This document shows, piece by piece, positions 8,014 to 15,119 of a stretch of DNA of 15,119 nt. A model generated the notes under the pieces. The model was not told where the DNA came from and ran no database searches. It saw only the letters and a list, made by a program, of their open reading frames with translations. Origin of the DNA: Thiohalobacter sp. (GTDB lineage: Bacteria; Pseudomonadota; Gammaproteobacteria; DSM-19610); assembly GCA_027010005.1 (NCBI GenBank), contig JALVCM010000099.1, positions 1 through 15,119 of the forward strand, written 5' to 3'. How positions within the stretch are numbered: the first letter of the stretch is position 1; every line of letters starts with the position of its first letter. Made by a program: the position numbers and the translations under genes.

Positions 8014-8606
8014 GCGACCGCCGCCAGCCTGAGCTGGCTGTCCTCGAGTAACAGGCGTTCCCGTGCGACACGCTGTATCTGGTCTGCGGCATGTGTCACC
8101 CACAGGCAGGCCGCCTTTTCCTGCGTAATGTATTCCATAAGCAGGGTTTCGACACGTTGTGTACTTAACGCATCAAGGTTGGCGGTCGGCTCGTCGAGCA
8201 GCAATACCCGTGGCCGGTTTTCCAGCACACGCAATACCGCGAGCCGCTGGCGTTCACCACTGGACAGGCGTTCAACTTTCCAGGCCGTCACCTGTCCATC
8301 AAAACCCAGCCTCTCAAAAGGTACATCCGCCGGATTGCGAAAGTGTTCGCCCACCGTTTGTGCCCACCAGCGACTTTCCGCCGGCAGGTAGGCCACTTGC
8401 CGGCGCCAGTGACAGGGATCGATGGCTTCACGCACCACGCCATCGAGCATGACCTTGCCGCTATTCAGGTCGAGGTCCGCAATCGCACGCAGCAGGCGGG
8501 TTTTTCCGGAACCACTCGCACCTGACAGGCACACGGTCTGCGCATCCCTGAGTGTCAGCGAGATATCCTGCAATACGGCGCAGGAAAGATGTTCGACAGT
8601 GAGCAA
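8010..8606 (-). CDS. fetA: FetA-type ABC transporter ATP-binding protein
   Basis: A 198-residue ABC ATPase partner of FetB. Walker A is GASGSGKT (29-36), the signature LSSGERQR (114-121), Walker B VLLLDEP (134-140) followed by TANLD, and the switch histidine H172 is in WVTHA. The Q-loop region reads VAYLPAESRWWAQTVGEHF, where the usual glutamine after YLP is replaced by Ala-Glu. It is short for an ABC ATPase but normal for this group. Translation probably begins at a TTG codon (8606) because GAGG lies seven bases upstream and no ATG or GTG is placed correctly. A TACAAT box (8636-8641, minus) lies upstream without a good -35. The gene overlaps fetB by four bases, so the two are coupled. Confidence 0.88.
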   Translation of the reverse strand: MLTVEHLSCAVLQDISLTLRDAQTVCLSGASGSGKTRLLRAIADLDLNSGKVMLDGVVREAIDPCHWRRQVAYLPAESRWWAQTVGEHFRNPADVPFERLGFDGQVTAWKVERLSSGERQRLAVLRVLENRPRVLLLDEPTANLDALSTQRVETLLMEYITQEKAACLWVTHAADQIQRVARERLLLEDSQLRLAAVA

Positions 8607-8674
8607 TGAAATGCCTCGATTCCGGTGGGTAGCATATTGTACCCGTCAATCCTTCAGGCATAAAAGGCGCGCAC

Positions 8675-8701
8675 AAAAAACGGGCGCCGAAGCGCCCGTT
8701 T
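8675..8701 (-). terminator. Rho-independent terminator of amt
   Basis: A perfect 10-bp inverted repeat (8678-8687 with 8692-8701) encloses a 4-base loop that reads TTCG on the minus strand. It is followed on that strand by a run of six T (8680-8675). It lies 48 bp past the amt stop codon and upstream of fetA, so it ends the ammonium operon and insulates fetAB. Confidence 0.9.
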
Positions 8702-8748
8702 CGTAACGACAGTCCTGTAAGGCGGTAGCTACATCCGCCCCGAGAACT

Positions 8749-10047
8749 CTAGATACCGGAGCCGCGGCTGCCGGTAAATTCAGGGTAGGCTTCCATGCCG
8801 CACTCGGCAAGATCGACACCCTCGAACTCTTCTTCTTCACTGACACGAATGCCCATAATCATCTTGATGATGAACCAGGTGACGAAGCTGACACCAAACA
8901 CCCAGACAAAGATGGTAATGAGACCCATGAACTGACCCCCGAAGGTAGCACCATCATTGGTCAGCGGTACCGCCATCAGGCCCCACATGCCGACCACGCC
9001 GTGCACGGAGATCGCACCAACCGGATCATCGATCTTCAGCTTGTCCAGGAAGATGATCGACAACACGACCAGTGCACCACCCACGCCACCAATCAGCGTT
9101 GCCGACAGTGCTGTCGGTGTGGAAGGCTCGGCCGTGATGGCAACCAGACCGGCCAGTGCACCGTTGAGCGCCATGGTCAGGTCAGCCTTGCCAAACAGCA
9201 TACGCGCCACGATCAGTGCCACGATTACGCCGCCTGCCGCCGCCGCATTGGTGTTCAGGAACACCATGGCTACCGAGTTTGCACTGGCAACGTCACCCAG
9301 CTTGAGCACGGAACCACCGTTGAAACCGAACCAGCCCATCCACAGGATGAACGTGCCCAGTGTTGCAAGCGGCAGGTTGGCGCCCGGAATCGGGTGTACT
9401 TCACCGTTCGGTCCGTATTTGCCCTTGCGCGCGCCGAGTAACAGAACACCGGCCAGTGCAGCTGCTGCACCCGCAAGGTGAACGATGCCGGAACCGGCAA
9501 AGTCAGAGAAGCCGTAATCATCACCGAGACTGAACATACCAAAGACAGACTTGCCGCCCCAGGTCCATGCCCCTTCCATCGGGTAGATGTAGGCTGTCAT
9601 GACAATGGCGAACACAGCAAATGCCCACAGTTTCATACGTTCGGCCACGGCACCGGACACGATCGACATGGCGGTGGCAACAAACACGACCTGGAAGAAG
9701 AAGTCGGAAGCAGCGGAGTAAACCGAATCACCGCCAAAACCGTTCTCCTTCGAGGCAACCAGTACAGCAGCAACCATGGCATCGCCATTGGCTTCACCGC
9801 CGGTTGCTATGCCCTTCAGGAACATACCACCGTCGTACATGATGTCATAACCGACTACCATGTATGCCGTACAGGCAATGGCAAACAGCATAACGTTCTT
9901 GGTCAGAATTTCTGTGGTGTTCTTGGCACGCACCAGACCGGCTTCCAGCATGGCAAAGCCCGCGGCCATCCACATCACCAGGGCACCCATTACCAGGAAG
10001 TAAAAGGTGTCGATGGCGTATTGCAGTTGAAAAATTTGATCTTCCAT
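8749..10047 (-). CDS. amt: Ammonium transporter (Amt/AmtB family)
   Basis: A 432-residue inner-membrane ammonium channel of the Amt/Mep/Rh family with about eleven transmembrane helices. Function-defining residues are visible: D182 in GFSDFAGSGIVH, the twin pore histidines H190 and H349 (ISVHGVVGMWG), the TWGG region (161-165) and GWFGFNGGS (238-246) with the Phe near the gate. NTNAAAAGG (266-273) and LAGLVAITA (298-306) are family-typical. The N-terminus (MEDQIFQLQYAIDTFYFLVMGALV) lacks the cleavable signal of E. coli AmtB, a form common in other proteobacterial Amts. A strong GGAGGA site precedes the ATG. It follows glnK by 20 bp, so the PII protein that plugs the channel is made with it. 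Nitrogen control is expected from the sigma54/NtrC sites upstream of the operon. Confidence 0.96.
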   Translation of the reverse strand: MEDQIFQLQYAIDTFYFLVMGALVMWMAAGFAMLEAGLVRAKNTTEILTKNVMLFAIACTAYMVVGYDIMYDGGMFLKGIATGGEANGDAMVAAVLVASKENGFGGDSVYSAASDFFFQVVFVATAMSIVSGAVAERMKLWAFAVFAIVMTAYIYPMEGAWTWGGKSVFGMFSLGDDYGFSDFAGSGIVHLAGAAAALAGVLLLGARKGKYGPNGEVHPIPGANLPLATLGTFILWMGWFGFNGGSVLKLGDVASANSVAMVFLNTNAAAAGGVIVALIVARMLFGKADLTMALNGALAGLVAITAEPSTPTALSATLIGGVGGALVVLSIIFLDKLKIDDPVGAISVHGVVGMWGLMAVPLTNDGATFGGQFMGLITIFVWVFGVSFVTWFIIKMIMGIRVSEEEEFEGVDLAECGMEAYPEFTGSRGSGI

Positions 10048-10067
10048 CTTTTTATCCTCCCGTTGGG

Positions 10068-10448
<381 letters not shown>

Positions 10449-10475
10449 TTACATTAGATAAATGAACTAAAAAAC

Positions 10476-11189
10476 TTAGAACTCTTTTGACCATCCAAGC
10501 CACATCTTGGCGCTGTCGTCAGTCGCAACATTATCGCTGTCACCACCGTCGTTCTGTTCGTAATTCAGGCTCAGTGAACCAAACTCGCCAACGTCCTTGC
10601 TGAGTGAAGCACCCCAGTAGGTGTAGTCGTCTGCCTTGGAATCAAAGTTGGCACCAGCGATGAAAACACCGACGCTGAAGTTTTCCGGAAGCGGCATTTC
10701 GGCGCTGACATCCCAGAAGTAATCACCACTGTCGTTGACCTGTGTATCAGTCGGGTTCTTCTCGACTTCACCCCAGACGTTGTAATAAAAACTGGCACTG
10801 AACATGCCCATGCTGGCACCGACATAGACTTCGGCATAATCCAGGTCACCCGCCTGCGCCTCACCACCGGCACCCGGGTAGGCGTAGTAAATGGCACCCA
10901 GGTCATAGCTGACGCCACTGTCACCGATATCACCACCAAAACCACCGTACAAATCAATTTCTGTGGAAGCCTTGCTGCCGAAATCAACGTTGGAACCCCA
11001 CACACCGGCATACATACCTGATTCGTTGCTGTAATCAAATCCACCCTGAATGGCAGCCCCGTCACCCGTCTGGGTAATGCCACGGAAGTAATAGTTGGAC
11101 ACTGCGCTCACATTGGCAGTGACTTCGGCCTGTGCTACGCCTGCTGACGCAACCAGGGCTGCAGCAATTACAGTTTTTGCAAATTTCAT
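10476..11189 (-). CDS. TorF/Gcw_chp-family putative porin
   Basis: A 237-residue outer-membrane beta-barrel protein. MKFAKTVIAAALVASAGVAQA is a Sec signal peptide with cleavage after AQA. The mature start EVTANVSAVSNYYFRGITQT is the signature of the Gcw_chp/TorF putative porin family, followed by GAAIQGGFDYSNESGMYAGVWGSNVDFG and repeated amphipathic strands ending in the aromatic C-terminus WLGWSKEF (terminal Phe, as the BAM machinery prefers). The ATG at 11189 has AGGAG eight bases upstream; an in-frame ATG at 11255 is rejected because it puts an extra 22 residues before the signal peptide. It lies first in a unit with glnK and amt, just downstream of a sigma54 element. A role in letting ammonium or another small nitrogen compound across the outer membrane is inferred from context only. 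Confidence 0.88.
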   Translation of the reverse strand: MKFAKTVIAAALVASAGVAQAEVTANVSAVSNYYFRGITQTGDGAAIQGGFDYSNESGMYAGVWGSNVDFGSKASTEIDLYGGFGGDIGDSGVSYDLGAIYYAYPGAGGEAQAGDLDYAEVYVGASMGMFSASFYYNVWGEVEKNPTDTQVNDSGDYFWDVSAEMPLPENFSVGVFIAGANFDSKADDYTYWGASLSKDVGEFGSLSLNYEQNDGGDSDNVATDDSAKMWLGWSKEF

Positions 11190-11292
11190 GTTTAGGACTC
11201 CTATATCCATCAATTTTGTCTTTGCTATCTGGAAAATAATTTCTTCACTCACCATTCATGCGAATGAACAGCTTCGAGCGTGATCCTACAAT

Positions 11293-11308
11293 TGCAGTTC
11301 CTGTGCCA
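11293..11308 (-). promoter_or_regulatory. Sigma54 (RpoN) -24/-12 promoter of the porin-glnK-amt unit
   Basis: The minus strand reads TGGCACAGGAACTGCA, against the consensus TGGCACG-N4-TTGCA. The invariant GG and GC are present with correct spacing, and only the seventh base and the first T of TTGC differ. Transcription would start near 11282, giving an approximately 93-nt leader to the porin ATG at 11189. Match made by eye, but the fit and the nitrogen-gene context make it strong. Confidence 0.8.
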
Positions 11309-11371
11309 CCATTAGATAAGCAGTAATATCAGTGGCTTACAAGAGCATGTATCTATTGTGTAACACCTGCA

Positions 11372-11388
11372 TGCACCAAACCGAGGCC
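11372..11388 (-). promoter_or_regulatory. Weak NtrC-like half site
   Basis: TGCACC AAACC GAGGCC on the plus strand: the left arm is a perfect NtrC half site and the right arm is poor. It is centred near -98 relative to the predicted sigma54 start and may be a low-affinity site. Confidence 0.35.
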
Positions 11389-11399
11389 TTCTTTTTGTG

Positions 11400-11416
11400 C
11401 GCACCGCTTTGGTGCA
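11400..11416 (-). promoter_or_regulatory. NtrC-type enhancer palindrome 1
   Basis: GCACC (11401-11405), five bases, GGTGC (11411-11415): a perfect dyad matching the NtrC consensus TGCACY-N5-RGTGCA. Its centre (11408) lies about 126 bp upstream of the predicted sigma54 transcription start, the usual distance for NtrC enhancers. Confidence 0.68.
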
Positions 11417-11429
11417 CCTTATTAGTGCA
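11413..11429 (-). promoter_or_regulatory. NtrC-type enhancer palindrome 2, overlapping palindrome 1
   Basis: TGCACC (11413-11418), TTATT, AGTGCA (11424-11429) matches TGCACY-N5-RGTGCA at every fixed base. It shares four bases with palindrome 1; the centres are 13 bp apart. It ends 51 bp before the ubiK start codon. Confidence 0.68.
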
Positions 11430-11480
11430 TCTGTGACAGCCGGCTGGACGAGACCTCTGCCCTTGGTTTAAGGTGCGCCC

Positions 11481-11759
11481 ATGCTGGATCCAAAGCTTCT
11501 TGACGACCTGACCCGACGCCTTGCCGGCGCCATGCCACCTGCCGCAAAGGCGATGCAGGCGGACATGGAAAAAAATCTGCGTGCCACAGTGCAGGCGGCA
11601 CTGGCAAAACTCGACCTGGTGACACGGGAAGAATTCGATGTACAGACAAAGGTGCTGGCGCGATCACGCGCCATGATCGAGCAGCTGGAAAAGCAGGTGG
11701 CGGAACTCGAGGCGCAACTGCTGAAGGACAAAGTGGATACAAAAGGAACACCTGATTAA
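11481..11759 (+). CDS. ubiK: Ubiquinone biosynthesis accessory factor UbiK (YqiC/BMFP)
   Basis: A 92-residue protein with the BMFP/YqiC fold: a variable N-terminal helix (MLDPKLLDDLTRRLAGAMPPAAKAMQADMEKNLRATVQAAL), the conserved core LDLVTREEFDVQTKVLARSRAMIEQLEKQVAELEAQL, and a short polar tail. The C-terminal half is a coiled coil that trimerises in known members. UbiK binds UbiJ and membranes and helps the aerobic ubiquinone complex work efficiently. A weak AAGGTG precedes the ATG. It is divergent from the porin-glnK-amt unit, and the NtrC-like sites lie within about 110 bp of its start. It is followed by a REP-like palindrome and then comM. Confidence 0.92.
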   Translation: MLDPKLLDDLTRRLAGAMPPAAKAMQADMEKNLRATVQAALAKLDLVTREEFDVQTKVLARSRAMIEQLEKQVAELEAQLLKDKVDTKGTPD

Positions 11760-11769
11760 TTCATAACCT

Positions 11770-11798
11770 CCGTCATTGCGCTGCGCTCGCAATGACGG
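11770..11798. repeat. REP-like palindrome between ubiK and comM
   Basis: Perfect 11-bp arms CCGTCATTGCG (11770-11780) and CGCAATGACGG (11788-11798) flank the 7-base spacer CTGCGCT. The GTCATTGCG core is the common end of short dispersed palindromes in many bacterial genomes. There is no T-run after the arms, so it is not a standard terminator, though it may protect the 3' end of the ubiK transcript. Confidence 0.7.
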
Positions 11799-11850
11799 AT
11801 TAAATCAAGAATGGCACGGATGCCATTTAAACCAACCCAGGGATGGAGCC

Positions 11851-13407
11851 ATGTCGCTTGCCATTGTATTCAGTCGTGCCCAGCTGGGTGTCGATGCCCC
11901 CTTAGTAACTGTAGAAGTTCACCTCTCCAACGGGCTGCCGGCGTTGTCGATTGTCGGCCTGCCTGAAACTGCCGTGCGTGAAAGTCGCGAGCGGGTACGC
12001 AGCGCCCTGTTGCACAGCGGTTTTGAATTTCCGGCACGACGCATCACGGTTAATCTTGCACCCGCCGACTTGCCCAAGCAGGGCGGGCGTTATGATCTGG
12101 CGATTGCCATCGGCATTCTCGCTTCATCCGGGCAGATTCCCGATGACGCTCTCGTTGACTATGAGTTTGTCGCCGAACTTGCGCTGGGTGGCGGTCTGCG
12201 GCCGGTATGTGGCGTGCTGCCGGCTGTGCTGGCAGGTCGCAATGCACAACGCCGATTGATCTGTGCACGTGAAAATGCACGGGAAGCAGCACTTGTCGAT
12301 CCCCCCGGCAGCCTGGTCGCAGACCACCTTGTGGAGATTTGTCAGCACCTGCGCAAACTGGAACCACTGGAATGTCTGGATGGCCCGGTGATCCCGCAAG
12401 ACAGCCCCGCCGAAGTACCGGACCTGATCGATGTACGCGGCCAGGCACATGCACGACGCGCCCTGGAGATCACCGCAGCCGGCGCACATAACCTGTTGTT
12501 AATCGGTCCGCCAGGCACCGGCAAAACCCTGCTGGCCAGCCGTCTGCCCGGCCTGTTGCCACCGCTGAGTGAAGCTGAAGCGCTGGAATCCGCTGCCGTT
12601 CAGTCTGTGTGCGGCAAACCCCTCGATCTGCGGCGCTGGCGCACACGTCCGTTTCGCGCACCCCACCACAACGCCTCGGCTGCAGCACTGGTCGGCGGCG
12701 GATCGATACCGCGGCCCGGTGAAATTTCACTGGCACACAATGGTGTCCTGTTCCTCGATGAGCTACCCGAATTCCAGCGTCATGCCCTGAATATGCTGCG
12801 CGAACCCATGGAGACCGGCAGCGTGACGGTGTCTCGCGCCAGCGCACGGGCGGAGTTTCCGGCCCGCTTCCAGTTTGTTGCCGCCATGAACCCCTGCCCG
12901 TGCGGGTATCTCGGTGACGAAGAACACGACTGCCAGTGCTCCCTGCTACAGGTACAGCGTTACCGGGCGAGGGTTTCCGGGCCGTTACTTGACCGTATCG
13001 ACCTGCACGTCGATATGCCGCGCCTGCCGTGGCGGCAACTGGAACAGGAGATCGGTGAAAACAGCGCCACGGTGCGCCAGCGCGTCATGCTTGCGCGGGA
13101 AAAGCAACGGCAGCGCGGCCGGCTCAATGTACAGCTGACGCTGGCAGAACTCGACGAGGCCTGTGAACTGGGGAAAGTTGAAAAACTGCTGATCGACAAG
13201 GTGGCGACCCGTTTCCGCCTTTCACCGCGCGCGATTCACCGGATACAGCGGGTGGCACGATCCATTGCCGACCTGGACGACAGCCCGGGGGTGACACAGG
13301 TACACCTGCAGGAAGCCTGCAGCTATCGCTGCAACGACGGGAAGGCCGCCCGGCCGGCCTCTCTGCCTGCTGAGCGCAGACACGAATGCCATGATATTTC
13401 AAGCTGA
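11851..13407 (+). CDS. comM: ComM/YifB AAA+ ATPase (Mg-chelatase-like)
   Basis: A 518-residue AAA+ protein of the ComM/YifB family. Known ComM is a hexameric helicase that drives branch migration when single-stranded transforming DNA is integrated. The N-terminal ChlI/Lon-protease-like domain (about 20-140: SNGLPALSIVGLPETAVRESRERVRSAL, VNLAPADLPKQGGRYDLAIAIGIL) leads into the AAA+ core with Walker A GPPGTGKT (219-226), FRAPHHNASAAALVGGG (268-284), and PRPGEISLAHNGVLFLDELPEF, which holds Walker B (299-304). NPCPCGYLGDEEHDCQC is a Cys-rich, possibly zinc-binding loop. A Mg_chelatase_C domain (about 400-500) ends the protein. I start at the ATG at 11851 (MSLAIVFSRA, GGATGGAG upstream) rather than the in-frame ATG at 11776, which lies in the palindrome and encodes non-conserved residues. 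The presence of comM alone does not show competence. Confidence 0.95.
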   Translation: MSLAIVFSRAQLGVDAPLVTVEVHLSNGLPALSIVGLPETAVRESRERVRSALLHSGFEFPARRITVNLAPADLPKQGGRYDLAIAIGILASSGQIPDDALVDYEFVAELALGGGLRPVCGVLPAVLAGRNAQRRLICARENAREAALVDPPGSLVADHLVEICQHLRKLEPLECLDGPVIPQDSPAEVPDLIDVRGQAHARRALEITAAGAHNLLLIGPPGTGKTLLASRLPGLLPPLSEAEALESAAVQSVCGKPLDLRRWRTRPFRAPHHNASAAALVGGGSIPRPGEISLAHNGVLFLDELPEFQRHALNMLREPMETGSVTVSRASARAEFPARFQFVAAMNPCPCGYLGDEEHDCQCSLLQVQRYRARVSGPLLDRIDLHVDMPRLPWRQLEQEIGENSATVRQRVMLAREKQRQRGRLNVQLTLAELDEACELGKVEKLLIDKVATRFRLSPRAIHRIQRVARSIADLDDSPGVTQVHLQEACSYRCNDGKAARPASLPAERRHECHDISS

Positions 13408-13433
13408 CGATTTTCCGGAAGACTCGCTACAAT
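13404..13433 (+). promoter_or_regulatory. Possible promoter of rep
   Basis: CTGACG (13404-13409), 18 bp, TACAAT (13428-13433). The -10 is one base from consensus and the -35 is fair. The predicted start (about 13440) lies after the ATG at 13432 and before the GTG at 13471. Confidence 0.35.
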
Positions 13434-13470
13434 GCCGGCATGTGTTGTTCCCCAGCCTGTATTGTCCTGC

Positions 13471-15119
13471 GTGCCTGACCTCAATCCCCAGCAAAAAGCC
13501 GCCATGCGTGAAACCGAGGCCCCGCTGCTGGTGCTGGCCGGCGCAGGCAGTGGCAAGACGCGCGTCATTACCCACAAGATTGCCCACCTGATCGGCCACT
13601 GCGGCATATCAGCAAAACACATCATCGCGGTCACATTTACTAACAAGGCCGCGCGCGAAATGCGCGAACGCGTGAACCGCTTACTGGCGAAAGATGCCGG
13701 CAAGGGCCTGATTGTTTCCACCTTCCACACCCTCGGCATGCGCATCCTGCGCCGCGAGGCCCTGCGGATCGACTACAAACCGAACTTTTCCATCTTCGAC
13801 AGCCAGGACAGCCTGCACCTGATCGACGAACTGATGCGCAAGAACAGCGCTGCCTTTGATAACGACGCATTGCGCAACCGTATTTCCGACTGGAAAAACG
13901 AACTGCTGCTGCCGGCGCAGGCCCTCAAACAGGCAAGCGATGAATTCGAACAGGCCGCGGCGCTGCTGTATGCCGAGTACCAGCGCAGCCTGAAGGCCTA
14001 TAATGCCTTTGACTTCGACGATCTGATCATGCAACCGGTACTGGCACTGCAAACGCACGAGGCTACACGCGAATACTGGCAGGGACGCGTGCGCCACCTG
14101 TTGATGGACGAATACCAGGACACCAATACGGCGCAGTACAGACTGGTACAGTTACTGGTCGGCAAAACCACGCCGTTTACCGCGGTAGGTGACGATGACC
14201 AGTCTATTTATGCCTGGCGTGGTGCCAACCCGGAAAACCTGCGACGCCTGAAGGATGACTTCCCGCGTCTCGAAGTCGTCAAGCTGGAGCAGAACTATCG
14301 CTCTGCCGGTTGTATCCTGAAATGCGCCAATACACTGATCGCAAAAAACCCGCACGTATTCGAAAAACAGTTATGGAGCACACTTGGCTACGGCAGCCCG
14401 CTGAAAATCCTGGCCTGCCGCGATGCGGACCATGAAGCGGAACGCGTAGTTTCGGAAATCCTGCATCACCAGTTCACCCATGCCGCACGGCACAGTGATT
14501 ACGCCATCCTGTACCGCGGCAACCACCAGTCACGCACCTTTGAAAAGGTCCTGCGCGAACACAGCATCAGCTATCACCTCAGTGGTGGCACCTCGTTTTT
14601 TGAATACCGTGAAGTCAAGGACCTGATCGCTTACCTGCGACTGCTGGTCAACGATGCTGACGACCGCGCCTTCCTGCGCGTGGTCAATACACCGCGCCGT
14701 GAGCTGGGCGCTGCCACGCTGGAAAAACTCAGTGGCTTTGCCTCGCAGCGCGGCATGAGTCTGCTGGAAGCCTGCTTTGAGGACGAACTTGCCGACGTCC
14801 TGAACCGGCGCGCCATGAGTCGGTTGCAGGAATTTGCCCGGTGGATTGTTGAGCTCGGTGACGAAGCGGAACGCGGTGAAGCCATGCCGGTGATCCATCG
14901 CCTGATGCGTGATATCGACTATAACAACTGGTTGTTCGACAGCGCGAAAGACCCCAATGAAGGCGAGCGCCGCCTGCAGAACGTCAACGAACTGGTCGGC
15001 TGGCTGGAACGCATGGGCGAGAAAAGTGAAACCGACATGACACTTGCCGATCGTGTCAATCGTATCGCCCTGCTCGACCGGCTGGACCGCGATGACGAAG
15101 GCAACGACAACTGTGTACG
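13471..15119 (+). CDS. rep: ATP-dependent DNA helicase Rep, N-terminal 549 codons (runs off the window)
   Basis: Superfamily 1A 3'-5' DNA helicase that clears proteins ahead of the replication fork. The translation follows E. coli Rep closely, including LNPQQ at the start, motif I GAGSGKT (24-30), motif Ia VTFTNKAAREM (54-64), ISTFHTLG-like VSTFHTLG (82-89), NAFDFDDLI (178-186), motif II LMDEYQDTN (211-219), motif III VGDDDQSIYAWRGA (239-252) and motif IV LEQNYRS (272-278). ANTLIAKNPHVFEK and DYAILYRGNHQSRTFEKVL, followed by SGGTSFFEYREVKDLIAYLRLL, are Rep-like rather than UvrD- or PcrA-like. About 120 C-terminal residues, with motifs V and VI, are outside the window. The start is uncertain: GTG at 13471 gives the family-length N-terminus (MPDLNPQQ), while an in-frame ATG at 13432 adds 13 residues and overlaps a likely -10 box. 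Confidence 0.93.
   Translation, partial: MPDLNPQQKAAMRETEAPLLVLAGAGSGKTRVITHKIAHLIGHCGISAKHIIAVTFTNKAAREMRERVNRLLAKDAGKGLIVSTFHTLGMRILRREALRIDYKPNFSIFDSQDSLHLIDELMRKNSAAFDNDALRNRISDWKNELLLPAQALKQASDEFEQAAALLYAEYQRSLKAYNAFDFDDLIMQPVLALQTHEATREYWQGRVRHLLMDEYQDTNTAQYRLVQLLVGKTTPFTAVGDDDQSIYAWRGANPENLRRLKDDFPRLEVVKLEQNYRSAGCILKCANTLIAKNPHVFEKQLWSTLGYGSPLKILACRDADHEAERVVSEILHHQFTHAARHSDYAILYRGNHQSRTFEKVLREHSISYHLSGGTSFFEYREVKDLIAYLRLLVNDADDRAFLRVVNTPRRELGAATLEKLSGFASQRGMSLLEACFEDELADVLNRRAMSRLQEFARWIVELGDEAERGEAMPVIHRLMRDIDYNNWLFDSAKDPNEGERRLQNVNELVGWLERMGEKSETDMTLADRVNRIALLDRLDRDDEGNDNCV

Noticed and set aside
8014..8103. Longer FetB starting at 8103.
   Set aside because: The extra 30 residues are hydrophilic shadow of fetA; the ATGA overlap at 8010-8013 marks the real start.
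11190..11255. Longer porin starting at 11255.
   Set aside because: It would put 22 residues ahead of a proper signal peptide; ATG 11189 has a good AGGAG site.
11332..11346. Sigma54-like TGGC...GC on the plus strand, pointing to ubiK.
   Set aside because: The GG to GC spacing is one base short and the rest of the match is poor.

Overview
The window reads as ordinary chromosomal DNA from a gammaproteobacterium. The evidence is the GC-rich, codon-biased genes, the argS-ftsN-like pair, a biosynthetic SpeA/SpeE pair, and the order amt-glnK / ubiK / comM / rep, which recalls the glnK-amtB-comM-rep neighbourhood of Pseudomonas and related groups. No transposase, integrase, phage gene, CRISPR array, tRNA or rRNA was seen. 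I cannot fix the genus; a free-living aquatic or sediment lineage is only a guess.

Layout, left to right. A truncated outer-membrane beta-barrel gene (1-258, minus) diverges from argS (461-2221) and an FtsN-like SPOR protein (2236-2829), which form an operon behind a recognisable sigma70-type promoter. Polyamine genes follow: speA (2852-4741, minus) and speE (4780-5640, plus) diverge from a 38-bp gap. Next comes a poorly characterised plus-strand group: a small lipoprotein gene that looks frameshifted (5802-6113), a 69-residue membrane protein (6135-6344) coupled by an ATGA overlap to a periplasmic protein (6341-6754), and a small ion-channel-like protein (6767-7213). Converging on it is a fetA-fetB iron-export ABC pair (7219-8606, minus), also joined by an ATGA overlap.

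The nitrogen block runs on the minus strand: a TorF/Gcw_chp-type porin (10476-11189), glnK (10068-10406) and amt (8749-10047), closed by a UUCG-loop terminator (8675-8701). Upstream of the porin lies a near-consensus sigma54 element (11293-11308) and, about 100-140 bp above the predicted start, a cluster of NtrC-type palindromes (11372-11429). This predicts that outer-membrane porin, PII regulator and inner-membrane ammonium channel are induced together under nitrogen limitation. It is the most informative regulatory structure in the window.

The right end carries ubiK (11481-11759), comM (11851-13407) and the first 549 codons of rep helicase (13471 to the window edge), all plus strand, with a REP-like palindrome between ubiK and comM.

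I found no convincing new multi-gene system. The least understood items are the small-membrane/periplasmic/channel group at 6135-7213, the porin's place in the ammonium operon, and the overlapping NtrC sites next to ubiK.
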